Shown here in pieces: positions 41,415 through 51,227 of a DNA stretch of 64,000 nucleotides; the first letter of the stretch is position 1; the number at the start of each line of letters is the position of its first letter. The notes beneath the pieces were generated by a model that had not been told where the DNA came from, did not search any database, and saw only the letters and a list, made by a program, of their open reading frames with translations. The stretch is from Leishmania martiniquensis (Eukaryota; Euglenozoa; Kinetoplastea; Trypanosomatida; Trypanosomatidae), in the NCBI RefSeq assembly GCF_017916325.1, contig NC_090167.1, positions 786,501 through 850,500 on the forward strand. Direction: 5' to 3'. Position numbers and translations under genes: made by a program.

Positions 41415-44024
41415 TCACGACTGTCTCTTCCCCTGGCCCGGCTGAATGCAGGCCCTCGTTTTAGCAATCGTCTTCTTTAGCTGCTCCAACAGCGAGCGCG
41501 GAACGCTACCGTCTGTGATGCAGATGTCAAAGAGTATGCAGCCCAGGTCGCCGGTCAAGTACGGGTCGATGAAAGGAAGCGCGCGTTGCAGAGTGTAGTA
41601 CAGCCGCTGCGCCTCCTTGTGCAGCAGGCGTGACGCCCTCGTGCTACCCGTGTGCTGCAACGCCAAGACCACCTGCTCCTCCAGCTCGTCGAAGAAAGGC
41701 TTGTAGAAGTTGAGCAGGTGCGGCACAAACGTTGGCCGCACCCGAATCGGCGCGTACACGGTACGCGTGTCTGGCACCCATCGACTCGCCTTGGAAACAT
41801 CCACAAAGCCGTTTGCCCGCATATCCTCATCGATTAGTTGAAATAGAGCACTCTCCGCCTCCTGGAAGTACTTGAGGATGGCTCTGTACTGTTCATCGGT
41901 GCAGCTGCGGTCCCCAACAAACACCGGCTGGCCAACGTACCTGTCGAGGACGCTATCGGTACGCTGCATACTTCGCTGCCCACTGCTGTCGGTGCGTGCA
42001 GCAGTCAGCACCTGCTGATACGCTTCAGACGGCAAGTGCAGATTCACGACAACGAGGTCCACATCTCTGCATGAATGCTTTGGCGGGCGTTTGGTGGCAT
42101 TCAGAGGTGGGATCGCGGCGGTCTCGAGGCTGCCGTCGCCTTCTCTGTGAGGAGGGTGATGGGAGATACAAGGTAACCTGGGCGATAAGCCATCCACGTT
42201 CACAGAAGGGTGGCTGCTGCTCGATCCGTGCCAGCTTTGCGCCACCAACGGGGGTGCTGCATCAGGATGGGGAAGCGCGCTATCGCTCCCGCTCGCGTTG
42301 ACGGAATTCACGTCGCTCGCAACCCCGTTGGCGGCAGCGTCCCACAAAGATGAGCACCTCCTCTCAGAAGAGGTGTAGCCCACATCGATACTCCCTACAC
42401 CACCTTGGTGCACGCCTGCGCTATCGGGACCGCCACAGCTGGACGCCGTTGTGGACTTGGAGGGCGTTAAATCGCCCGTTTCCTCCGCGTTGCTGGTCTT
42501 CCCAACAGTCGTCGAGGCGCTCCCGCTAGGCAAAGTAACGGCAGTCGCTTTCTGTGCCTGGGCGTCGCCGCTACTTCGGTGCGGCATGTCCTCTACCGAG
42601 GGAGAAAGCTCGGTGGTCTCAGGTGGTTTTGTGACGTCACGACCATATTGTAGCTCCAGCTCGTGAAGCTTCGCCGAGGTAGCGAGCAGAAGATAATCGG
42701 CCTGAAAAAAACGATATGTGTTGCGTTGACGCCGTAAATCATGCAAGTCTGACATCTGCAGACCGTATCGCACAACGCCCAACTCCGAGAGATTGTTGTC
42801 GATAAACAGGACGGAGTCCCACGCGCTGCTCATGGCGAGCGACCAGACAACGTCCATCTTTCGGTATAGTTTACCGTTCACAAAGGCCGTGTTGCGCGAC
42901 GGCGGGAAAAACGTGCTCATAGACGCGAGTGTGATGCCCCACACCTCCGGGCGAAGAATGAGCCATCGGCCCGGCCGCTCTGCTCTTTCATCGAGCACCC
43001 CTTCGAAGCTGTGGCTGCACGTCGGTGACGCGCTCGGGTCGTCCAGGAACGCCGCATCCTCTGCTGTTTCCCTGCGACCCCGTACGGTGGTGAGACGCAC
43101 GACAACCGTGCCTGATCCTAAGTGGCGCAGGTCGTCGTCTTTGAAGCCGCTTCTGGCGGCCCTGTTTCCATTCGACGCATCTCTGTCACCGGCCGCCGAC
43201 AACGCAGAGGGCCGGGGCGCCTTTATCTGACTGGAAGCCCCGCAACAGAGCACACACGCGGCGCGTGACCTCCCCACCGTCACACCTCTGCCAGGAGCCG
43301 CTGAGGAGCCGCCTACGCTGTCATCACCCGCACGGCGGCCGCCGTAAAGACCTGTGGTGCGTTCCAAAAATGGCCGCACGCACGACAGTCGCCCACAAGG
43401 CTTGTCAAGGACGTCGTCGATGCTCCCCTGTGAAAGGAATAAATGGCGAGCATTGTCACCCGCGCTTCGGAAGAGTGCCACGAGCTCCGCATCCCGGAAC
43501 ACGGGGTTTTGGCGAACTCCACTTACTCCGGATGCGACGAGGGTGTCGTCCACATCCCATATGTAGAGTACCTTTGGTTGCTGCGGCTTGGCGCCTGCCA
43601 AGGAAGGAAGCCGGCTACGCTTCGAGCAGGAATCGTTTCGCATCTGCACATTTGACAGCGGTGAAGGCGAGAATGGAGTAGCGCCCTCGTCCTTTGGTAC
43701 GGCGTACGCCTCTCCCGATGGGAGCCGTGACGGATTCGAAGGCATCAGTGCATCGCTCTCGAAGGGGGCGTGAACTGCTTTTTCGGTCACCGTGCGATTC
43801 GCACTCCGCTGTTCCAAGGGCGACGGTCGCATCGGATGCGTCAACCCGCTTAGTGTATCGCTCAGGTGAATGGTGCTCGTGAACGCAGCTGGAAGATAGG
43901 GAGCATCGTCGCTCGCCTTGAAATCGGCGTCGTCAATCGGCTCTTTCAGCAGCTTTACCACAGAGCTCACATCGGCATAGCTGCACGCCGCAACAAAGTG
44001 AGGGTGCAGGTGAACTGCACTCAT
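41415..44024 (-). CDS. HAD-superfamily protein, Eyes absent (EYA)-like
   Basis: The product is 869 residues from the ATG at 44024. The first 145 residues are disordered. KVLYIWDVDDTLVASG (about 151-166) is a HAD motif I (DxDxT) strand, as in the WDLDET of Eyes absent. After long Ser/Gly-rich inserts the fold resumes with LRPEVWGITLASMSTFFPPSRNTAFVNGKLYRK, then SVLFIDNN, a motif III/IV-like acidic strand end, and DYLLLATSAKLHELELQYG. EYA phosphatases have the same order: a CFxR-containing helix, VVIGDG, and a closing DLLALHQALELEYL. Both nucleophile-position aspartates are kept. EYA is a protein tyrosine phosphatase and transcription cofactor in animals. The C-terminal 270 residues (from VVVNLHLPSEAYQQVL) are a separate helical domain I do not recognise. 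HAD membership is likely; the EYA link is an inference from motif order. Confidence 0.6.
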   Translation of the reverse strand: MSAVHLHPHFVAACSYADVSSVVKLLKEPIDDADFKASDDAPYLPAAFTSTIHLSDTLSGLTHPMRPSPLEQRSANRTVTEKAVHAPFESDALMPSNPSRLPSGEAYAVPKDEGATPFSPSPLSNVQMRNDSCSKRSRLPSLAGAKPQQPKVLYIWDVDDTLVASGVSGVRQNPVFRDAELVALFRSAGDNARHLFLSQGSIDDVLDKPCGRLSCVRPFLERTTGLYGGRRAGDDSVGGSSAAPGRGVTVGRSRAACVLCCGASSQIKAPRPSALSAAGDRDASNGNRAARSGFKDDDLRHLGSGTVVVRLTTVRGRRETAEDAAFLDDPSASPTCSHSFEGVLDERAERPGRWLILRPEVWGITLASMSTFFPPSRNTAFVNGKLYRKMDVVWSLAMSSAWDSVLFIDNNLSELGVVRYGLQMSDLHDLRRQRNTYRFFQADYLLLATSAKLHELELQYGRDVTKPPETTELSPSVEDMPHRSSGDAQAQKATAVTLPSGSASTTVGKTSNAEETGDLTPSKSTTASSCGGPDSAGVHQGGVGSIDVGYTSSERRCSSLWDAAANGVASDVNSVNASGSDSALPHPDAAPPLVAQSWHGSSSSHPSVNVDGLSPRLPCISHHPPHREGDGSLETAAIPPLNATKRPPKHSCRDVDLVVVNLHLPSEAYQQVLTAARTDSSGQRSMQRTDSVLDRYVGQPVFVGDRSCTDEQYRAILKYFQEAESALFQLIDEDMRANGFVDVSKASRWVPDTRTVYAPIRVRPTFVPHLLNFYKPFFDELEEQVVLALQHTGSTRASRLLHKEAQRLYYTLQRALPFIDPYLTGDLGCILFDICITDGSVPRSLLEQLKKTIAKTRACIQPGQGKRQS

Positions 44025-45383
44025 CAATCGATTCCGTTTTCTTTTGGGAAGAGAAGGGGAAAAAAACGAGTCTCTCTCTCTGTGTATGTGTGTTGTCGTT
44101 GTCGCTTTTCCTGTTTCACCTCATGGCATGCGCGCAAGGAAGAGAGCGAGAGAAAATGAGGAGCCGACTACGCAGCAGCAGATTAGTGGCAGCACCTTTC
44201 TCTCTCTCTTGATGCGCGCGCTTCGGATTGGCATGGTTATTGGCGAAGGATTCGTTCGTGAGGCAGGAGCGCGAAAGAGAGACAGAGAGAGAGAAAGAGA
44301 GACAAAGGTCGGAAGAAGAGCGGAAGGAAGCAAGCGTGTCACGAGCAAAAATGTGAACGAGAAAAGAGGGGCGCAAGTGGCAACGAGGGTGGTGGTGAGC
44401 GTCCATCTTTGTTGCAGTTTTTTCACCGGCCTCAATGACGGGTGACATCACCATTCCCTGTGCGCCGTATGCCAAGGTGGACCGCTGCCGGCCCTTCTTC
44501 TGTGCGTGGGAGAGCGCCAAGCGAGCCCATCCCCCCCTCCCCCCATCTCTCGCCCCCCGAACGCTGATCCGCCTCTCTGGTGGCGACGAGAACGCCAATC
44601 ACCCACGACGCGGCGACGTCACAGCGACTTGCCCCTACAGGTACCCGCGGTCAGGCCAGTGGCTGGTGCTGCGTCGGGGAGACGTGCGGCCGTGACGACG
44701 CTTGTGCGATGCATACGGTACGTGGAGTAGCCGTGTGCCGCGAGCGCATCCTGCCTGGCCCTCACTGCTCAGTGGCGTGGGCAGCTTGAGCCGCCACTGC
44801 CGCCGCCCTCGCCGAGGGGTGCACCACGTGGCGACCTGCGAGGCGTGTACGCCGAGTATGAGGCGGCGCCTGCGTTGGGATGCCTGAGCCCGCCCACTGC
44901 TGCCTCGCGCGCGCCTCTACACGACTGCTGCACGGTACACGATGGGGCCCGGCGAGAAGACGTGCGCGTCTCTCTCTCTGTCTGCTGCTCCTTGATTCAC
45001 GCGCTGCGTGGCAGCGAAGAAAGTCGTCGAAGGCAAAAAGCAAAGCAACAAAATGCACCTGCGTGTCATACGGCACTTGTACGACTCACCGCGCAGTTCA
45101 AAACAGAGAGAAAAAGAAACGGCACAAAGACGAGGGGCACGTGCGCCCAATGACGCATATTCGAGTGGCAGCTTCGGGTGGCAAATGGGAGCCCGCGTGA
45201 GTCTGCATGGTTCCCGTTCGCAGAGGCGCGCGCGTGTGTAAAGGCACATGAGGCCGCAAAGCAATGCAAGCACTGAAGGAAAACAAAAAAAAGGTCCTCG
45301 ACGACGCGACAGCAGCGCCATCCGCTTCCGCACAAGAGGGCGAAGAGGTGATAGTTCGCTGTGCGAGGGCCGGCGATGCCGTT
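44025..45383. other. intergenic spacer, no gene seen
   Basis: The spacer lies between the XKR-like and HAD genes. Near the HAD gene are purine runs (44140-44160 and 44270-44340). The stretch 44450-44960 is GC-rich mixed sequence without purine tracts and could be a degenerate repeat. The rest is mixed. A 447-codon minus-strand frame from 46260 into this spacer is a shadow of the XKR-like gene. Confidence 0.5.
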
Positions 45384-47477
45384 CTACGCCAGTATGTAGT
45401 GATCGACAGCCCGCTGTGTGATGCGTTTGCCGCTGAAGAACTCGAACAGCAGCATGGCTGACCAGATGCCTATGGACACGCACATCCACCCGAAGGTGAC
45501 GATGCTTGGTATGATCCACTTGCTGGAGCCCGATCTGAAGATGAGGCACTCCTGGTTCGTCCTTGATTGGTTCACAAACACAAGGAAGGCGACCTCCAGC
45601 AGCGCCACAGGGATGCCGATGGCGCCCATGGCGCGGGAGAAGGGCACATTGGCATACACAATCACAAGGACGATGATAGAAACGCCAAGGATGCCGACGT
45701 AGATGGCGAGGAAGACGATCGCGCCGCTTATGCAGAAGCGCAGGTTGAGCAGCAGCACGGTCAGGCTCACTGCCTGGGCAACAAAGAAGTACATGGTGAA
45801 GAAGATGAGCACCTTTGTCGCGATGTCGGACGGGTGGACGCGCGTGGCGAGCAGGCGCGCATGGTTTTTGGTGCTGGTGCTTTGGCTCGACAGAACTGCA
45901 AAACCGCAGCCGTTGCACGAGTGCGTGAAGATGGCAATGCGGCAGTACGCGAAGATCGACATGGCTATCAGCGTCAGCGAGCAGCCCAACAGCAGCCAAT
46001 AAGAGGCGGTGGGAAAAGGGCGGCCGCGCTGGAAATCGTCTCCGGTCAAAAGGAACGTCTGCAAAATCAGCTGCGGCAGGGCGTAAAAGCACCCGTTGGC
46101 AATGTGCTGGATGAACGTGCCGTTGCGCAGATCGTAGCGAATAATAAAGAAGCGCTTTGCGTCGGCGGCAATCTCGTATCGCAGCAACACGTAGCTCAGC
46201 ATGATCTCGTACACAGGGATAATAGGCACGATTCGGAAAATGTTGTCCGGGTACTTCCACACTTCATTGTCATAGCGCTTGATCTTACCTTCCTCCGCCC
46301 GCATGGTGGCGACGAGACTCACCACGTAGCCGCCAACATATGTGATGATGATCCAGTAGCCGTTGTGGGGTTTTTCGGACTGCTGGAACCAGTACACCAC
46401 CGTCCACACAACGGTTGCCGTAAAGGTCAACGTCACCAACACGCCAAGCCAGCTAATGGCAATGCTGATGTAGTGCAGCACGTCGAAGACAAGGTAGATG
46501 CAGAAGCTGGGCTTTTCCAAATCCTCTAGCAGATACGGGCAGTCGATCAGCAGCTGCACATAGTCGAAGCCCGAGTAGCGGAGGAGCACCATCTGCTGAA
46601 AATTAATGCGACTTGTGCGAATATTGCACAGAAACCGCACGTAGTTAAGCAAATCACCAGGGACAATGTCGCCCTCGTAGGGGTCCCCGGCAAGCACCTC
46701 ATCCAGCTTCGCCTGCACAATCGACTGCACGCGAGCATCGTCGATGTTGACGCGGCCCGAATCCAGGAACACTTTCAGCAGTGCTGGGCTTTCACTCACT
46801 AATTCAAAGGTCTCGCCATCCACCAGCTCGTTGCTGGCCTTCAGGGTGGCGAGGATTATGTTCATGAACACATCAGAGCCGGTCTGCATAAAGAGCAGTA
46901 CGGTGTCTTTTAGGTCTAGGTTCACTTGATCGTACTCGCCACCCCCCTCCACATCATCGCCGCCTTCCGGGGTACTCGACGATTCAGTGGAGAGAGCCAA
47001 CTCCATGGAGCCGAGATGCTGCGATCTATCAAACTCCCAGTTGCCGCTGCTGCTGCTGTTGTTGCGCCAGCCTGGCGGGTAGCCACCAGCGGCTACGCTG
47101 TTACCGCGATCAGGCCCGGAAGGTGCCCGTTGCGTGTTGGAGGGTATGTTGCCGCCAGATTCGTACGGTTCGTGCGACTCAGCGTTGACCGCTCCTAAAA
47201 AAAGACCAGTAGCGGTGTCGACACCCTTGTACAGCATAGAAGACAGCCACCCACCGCCACGTCTGCTCCCTTGAACGTTGGCGTACCTGTTCTCCGCCTC
47301 TTCGTCACCGGCACTCGCCTGACGAGCGGCGCCAGTTGACGCCGCGGCGCGCGTGGTGCTCTCCATGGAGTCCTCATCATATCGTGGCGACCCCACATCC
47401 ATGGCCGCCTCGTGTGAGGCCCCATCGTCAGACGAGTCGACAAAGTGAATTTGCATCTGACGCGATTGAGATTGCAT
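45384..47477 (-). CDS. multi-pass membrane protein, XK-related (XKR)-like
   Basis: The product is 697 residues from the ATG at 47477. The first 185 residues are polar, with acidic and Ser/Gly-rich stretches. Residues 186-320 are soluble and helical. Residues 325-690 hold about eight to nine hydrophobic segments (around 326-345, 345-365, 373-392, 413-434, 492-515, 548-570, 575-605, 615-637 and 645-675). Between segments four and five lies FYALPQLILQTFLL (464-477), very like the ESxPQLxLQ motif of XK/XKR proteins, preceded as in that family by a hydrophobic segment and a basic stretch (YDLRNGTF). XKR proteins include caspase-activated phospholipid scramblases such as XKR8. An N-terminal soluble domain of this size is unlike animal XKRs. 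Scramblase activity is a hypothesis; membrane location is clear. Confidence 0.6.
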   Translation of the reverse strand: MQSQSRQMQIHFVDSSDDGASHEAAMDVGSPRYDEDSMESTTRAAASTGAARQASAGDEEAENRYANVQGSRRGGGWLSSMLYKGVDTATGLFLGAVNAESHEPYESGGNIPSNTQRAPSGPDRGNSVAAGGYPPGWRNNSSSSGNWEFDRSQHLGSMELALSTESSSTPEGGDDVEGGGEYDQVNLDLKDTVLLFMQTGSDVFMNIILATLKASNELVDGETFELVSESPALLKVFLDSGRVNIDDARVQSIVQAKLDEVLAGDPYEGDIVPGDLLNYVRFLCNIRTSRINFQQMVLLRYSGFDYVQLLIDCPYLLEDLEKPSFCIYLVFDVLHYISIAISWLGVLVTLTFTATVVWTVVYWFQQSEKPHNGYWIIITYVGGYVVSLVATMRAEEGKIKRYDNEVWKYPDNIFRIVPIIPVYEIMLSYVLLRYEIAADAKRFFIIRYDLRNGTFIQHIANGCFYALPQLILQTFLLTGDDFQRGRPFPTASYWLLLGCSLTLIAMSIFAYCRIAIFTHSCNGCGFAVLSSQSTSTKNHARLLATRVHPSDIATKVLIFFTMYFFVAQAVSLTVLLLNLRFCISGAIVFLAIYVGILGVSIIVLVIVYANVPFSRAMGAIGIPVALLEVAFLVFVNQSRTNQECLIFRSGSSKWIIPSIVTFGWMCVSIGIWSAMLLFEFFSGKRITQRAVDHYILA

Positions 47478-48732
47478 GTAACACTTTAAGGTTACATGTA
47501 GTTGGAGGTAGGAAGGAAGGGAGGGAGACAGGATGCAAGCGGCTGCCTGTACACCTGTTTCGGCGTCCTGTGCGTCAACGTCGCTCAGTTGTGGAGGAAA
47601 TGCAGATGCTCATGCGGGTACGTTGCCGTGGCACCGCCTGCTCGTGCCGGGAGGGCGAGTGTGGGCAAGTCGGGCGCAGCAGGAGAGCGCCGCAGCACCG
47701 AGAAGCGAGTGTAAGTAAGAGAAGCAAAGGAGGTGTCTTATCGACCTTGTCTGCGCTGTACCGACGTCGGTAGCGACCGCACTTCGATGTCGAGGCAGCC
47801 GTTGTAGCGGTGCTCGCGTGTGAGGAGGAGGCGAACAGGAAAAAAAAAAGATATGACACTCGAACACAGAAATTGGGAGAGGCACAACAGCGGCGTGATC
47901 CCTCTCCAAACGCGCAGCTTTAACACGGCCGGCGACGATAGCGCGCGGCTCGTAGCGAATGCCAAAGACAAGACAGAGAGCCGTGGAAAGAGACGTAAAA
48001 AGAGAAGAGGAGGGGAAAATAACACTTGCGCAGAGAAGAGCCTCAAAAACAGCGAAGCAGATGCAAGATGCAGAAAGGCGAAGAAAGAGAGAGGTGGGCC
48101 TTATCAGCGAAGCGCCGACTGTCACAGATGCACTCATTCGCTCTCCATGCAGCGCCTAAGCTGCCGCAGCTTTGGCGGGTTGCACTGTGATCTGAGAAGA
48201 GTTCTGCGTAGACTTTGGAGAGAGGGGCAGTTTTCGCACAGCTTTTCTGCATGCATAGTGCTTCGGATAAGCTCTGCAGCTGCATATGCTTGTCCCACAG
48301 CTGCGCCGCTCCTTCCTCAGCGCCCCTCCATACGTGATGTCTGCTCTTTCGCCTTCCTCTCTGGCAAGAATAAGCCGCTCCATTAAATTTACTCCTCTGT
48401 CTTTGCTGCTTGGGTGGCGCCAGCCTGCTCTCAAAGGACGGAAGCGCACGAGCGGAGGCAAGCGCTGGGGCTGCCCACTGAAAATTCTCACTGATGCCGG
48501 CCTCACGCGCGGGCATGCACACATGCACGCACGAGTGCGCGAGCCTTTGCACACCTCCCAGAGACCTCACCTAAATGGGCGCCGCACGCGCCCCTCCAAC
48601 CGGAAGCACAGGGCATGGGATGAGGGTAAATTTGCCACTTTGCCCCCCCCTTCACCACTTCCGCCTCCATCTGCTCTCCTTGCGGCTCCTCTACACCTGT
48701 TCGGTTGCCGTCTCACAGAGCTCTCCTTGACA
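47478..48732. other. intergenic spacer, no gene seen
   Basis: The spacer lies between the CstF64 gene and the XKR-like gene. It contains purine-rich segments (47820-47850, 47985-48025 and 48070-48095) and mixed sequence elsewhere. No gene was seen. Confidence 0.55.
47484..47531 (-). promoter_or_regulatory. predicted trans-splice acceptor for the XKR-like gene
   Basis: The transcribed strand carries a long CT-rich tract (plus-strand purines about 47504-47531). The first AG after it that precedes the ATG lies at plus-strand 47484-47485, seven nt before the start codon. Tract quality is high; an AG this close to the ATG is less usual, so the true site may differ. Confidence 0.4.
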
Positions 48733-49950
48733 TCACAAATCTTGAGACATTTCCAAGAGGCGCTTCTGCAGCACCTCCAGCTGCTTCCGCTGCACTGCAT
48801 CGGGCACCTGAGCCAAGTCGCGCGCAGACATGGTCAGAACCCGCTCCACATCCTCCTCACTCATGTTCTGGATGAGCTCCAGCACTTCGTCGCGCTCTGC
48901 CTCCGTCATCGGAGCCGATGGCGGCAGTGGAGACATTTGGAGTTCAGATGGGGCGCCTGTGGAGGGAGCGCACGCGCCACCGGCGGCGTTATCGAGCTTG
49001 CGTGCACCACGCGCCTCAGCACTCTTGGCCGAGGAATTCGCCTCCTTCTTGGCCCGTTGCAATGGCTGTGCGGGAGGCTGCTGGGGCGTCTGCTGAGGCA
49101 CTTGCGGGGCGGTTTGCTGCGGCCGCGTCGGTTGCTGCGCTGGTGGTAATCGTGCCAGATCTGCCTCTGCCTCCGCCGTCTTTCGCGACTGGTACGCATC
49201 CCGAGGAAGCGAGCCGAATGGTATTCGTCCGGCGTGTTGCAGCGTCATGACTACTGCCGACTTCAGCGCCGGGTTGTTGTGCAGTAGGCGCTTTGCCTCG
49301 TTCGGGCGTTCCAGCGCCAGCACACGCAGCTGCTCTACTGCCGCGTACGCCTCCTCTGTGGCCATGCCGCGCAGCGCGTCAAGTACGAGGGAGCCGTCGC
49401 GGCCAAGAATCGGGTCCGTGAAAAAGCGCGGAAACTGCATCGTCTCTCGTACAGACTTTACACTGTTTGCCTGCTGCTGCAGCTCCTGTTGCGGAGGCTG
49501 CTGCGGAGAGAACGGGGCACGCGCCAGCGGCGCACGCATGCCACCGCCACGGCCCATTCCGGGCCCATAAGGCGGGCGTGATGAGTGCGGAGACGAATAC
49601 AGCTCTCGTGGGCGCTTGCGGAAGGTAGAGTGGTCAGCGGGCCCACTGCCACCGCCACCCGGGCCTGCGCGCAGGGGGCCGTGCAGCGTGGTACTGCGCG
49701 CCGCCGTCACGCGCATTGCGCGCTCCCCAAAGGTGGTGCCATCGAGTCGCCGAACAGCCTCCTCAGCTGTCTGCGCATCCATATACCCGACAAGGCCATA
49801 GCGAAAGTCCTTCCCTGGCGCTGGGCCAAAGATGGTAAAGCTTACGACATGGCCAACGGACTCAAAGTGCTGGCGCAACCTCTCCTTCTCGATTACGAGG
49901 GACACGCCGGTGAAGAAGACGCTGGAAGCTACGGAGCTGCGGTCCTCCAT
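48733..49950 (-). CDS. CSTF2: cleavage stimulation factor 64 kDa-like subunit (CstF64/CSTF2)
   Basis: The product is 405 residues from the ATG at 49950. Residues about 10-88 are an RRM: SVFFTGVS at the RNP2 position and YGLVGYM at RNP1. A Gly/Pro-rich segment follows, then a hinge-like helical domain (about 165-250: FTDPILGRDGSLVLDALRGM, RPNEAKRLLHNNPALKSAVV), a Gln/Pro-rich linker and a C-terminal helix bundle (about 350-400: ERDEVLELIQNMSEEDVERVL through QRKQLEVLQKRLLEM). RRM, hinge and C-terminal three-helix domain in this order is the CstF64/Rna15 architecture. CstF64 binds U/GU-rich RNA downstream of cleavage sites and CstF77/symplekin through the hinge. In kinetoplastids polyadenylation is coupled to trans-splicing of the next gene, so it should act on spacers like those in this window. 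The RRM lacks some of the usual aromatic residues at RNP1. Confidence 0.85.
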   Translation of the reverse strand: MEDRSSVASSVFFTGVSLVIEKERLRQHFESVGHVVSFTIFGPAPGKDFRYGLVGYMDAQTAEEAVRRLDGTTFGERAMRVTAARSTTLHGPLRAGPGGGGSGPADHSTFRKRPRELYSSPHSSRPPYGPGMGRGGGMRAPLARAPFSPQQPPQQELQQQANSVKSVRETMQFPRFFTDPILGRDGSLVLDALRGMATEEAYAAVEQLRVLALERPNEAKRLLHNNPALKSAVVMTLQHAGRIPFGSLPRDAYQSRKTAEAEADLARLPPAQQPTRPQQTAPQVPQQTPQQPPAQPLQRAKKEANSSAKSAEARGARKLDNAAGGACAPSTGAPSELQMSPLPPSAPMTEAERDEVLELIQNMSEEDVERVLTMSARDLAQVPDAVQRKQLEVLQKRLLEMSQDL

Positions 49951-50825
49951 ATTGTGGTGCCCCTATCGAAGATGCTGGTGTGTGTGCGTCCTCCACCGTA
50001 TATCTCTGAGAGCGTCCCACGAGGCCTCTTTTTCGTCTTTGTTTCGCGATTCGTGCAGCGGTGCTCCTTCCCGCACACCTCCTTATCACCCGCTTTCCGT
50101 CGTCGGTAATGTGCGCAGAAAGCCGTCCGCGCCTGTGTATGGGCGTCGGTGTGCGTATGCGCGTACGTGCGCAGGGGTACAGAGAGGTAGATGGGGTGAA
50201 GATGCCCAGAGAGGGTGGAGTAAAGGAGGAAGAGGATGAAAGACGCGGCATACCACAGCGCTGCACAAAGCCAAAGACGCAGGCCAGAGACCACACGTAT
50301 GGAGGACCAGGAGGTAAAGAGGAGACGCCGCGCGTGCGTCACATGCCAGGACCGTACAGACAGCAAACACGCCAATAAAAAGAGGGCTGTGCATCCTTTC
50401 CTCGTGCGTAGCTGAATAGCGTGGCCTCCCTTCTGTAGGGTGGATGGGTTGTCTGCGTATATGCGCTTCTGTGCGAGTGGTCACAAGTGGTGAGCGAACG
50501 CATGCAACAATGCTTACACGAGCGTTCAAGCAAGGGGAGTCCCTGGAGAGGTTTCTTTGCACGTATCACTCGATGTGAGCTCAGCTGAGTGTCTCTCTGC
50601 TTGCCTGTACATGCACGTGTACGAGTGCACGCCTACATGTCGGCAATAGGGCCTTCGACTCGATGAGCACCCCTTCGTTGGTGCGCTTCGTTCGCGTGTG
50701 CGCTGCGCGATGCCTCTGCAAGAAACCAAACGTACACGCAACCGGCACACCGCCATCGACCTCATACGCTCTCAGCAGCAGAGGCAGTGGCACCTTGGCG
50801 TAGGCCTTTCAGCGGGCAGCGTACG
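49951..50825. other. intergenic spacer, no gene seen
   Basis: The spacer lies between the small membrane protein gene and the CstF64 gene. The purine run 50215-50245 on the plus strand is a candidate pyrimidine tract for CstF64 trans-splicing. No open frame convinces. Confidence 0.55.
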
Positions 50826-51227
50826 CTAAAGCACCTCATCCTCGCCGCCCTCCCCTGCGTCCTCGAAGTAGTTCCGCTCCCTCTGCATCTGCATGGCGTG
50901 GTAAGCTATGTAGAACGTACCGATACCATAGTGCACGGAGTGCGGAAAGAGCCGACACGTGAAGAGAATTTTCATTGGTGCACCCAAGGTGAAAAGCAGC
51001 GATGCAGCAAGACCTAACTGCGCGCCGAGCAGCGGTGCATGCAGCGCGTTGCTTAACCCAGTGGAGCATCCGAGGAGAACAAGCAAAGTGGTATTGGTGT
51101 ACACGTTCGAAATTCGCAGAGTGCCATTCGACACACTGTTGAAAAGGCACGAGACGGCACACACGCCGGCAAGCGGGGTATTGACTGCGAAGGGATCAAA
51201 CCATTCCCTGCTGGAGCTACTCCCCAT
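50826..51227 (-). CDS. small multi-span membrane protein with N-myristoylation motif
   Basis: The product is 133 residues from the ATG at 51227. It opens MGSSSSREWFD, fitting the N-myristoylation rule (Gly2, Ser6). Three or four hydrophobic segments follow (about 20-36, 46-62, 66-82 and 95-112), and an acidic tail ends EDAGEGGEDEVL. The Gly/Ala-rich spans ending in KILFTCRLFPHSVHYGIGTFYIAYHAM loosely recall the small TMEM14/UPF0136 family, but key features are not clear enough to assign it. The regular hydrophobic layout and the position in the array support a real gene. Membrane location is likely; function is unknown. Confidence 0.68.
   Translation of the reverse strand: MGSSSSREWFDPFAVNTPLAGVCAVSCLFNSVSNGTLRISNVYTNTTLLVLLGCSTGLSNALHAPLLGAQLGLAASLLFTLGAPMKILFTCRLFPHSVHYGIGTFYIAYHAMQMQRERNYFEDAGEGGEDEVL

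Noticed and set aside
44917..46260. 447-codon minus-strand frame
   Set aside because: It overlaps the XKR-like gene in another frame and runs into the spacer; the protein is His/Arg-rich and low complexity.
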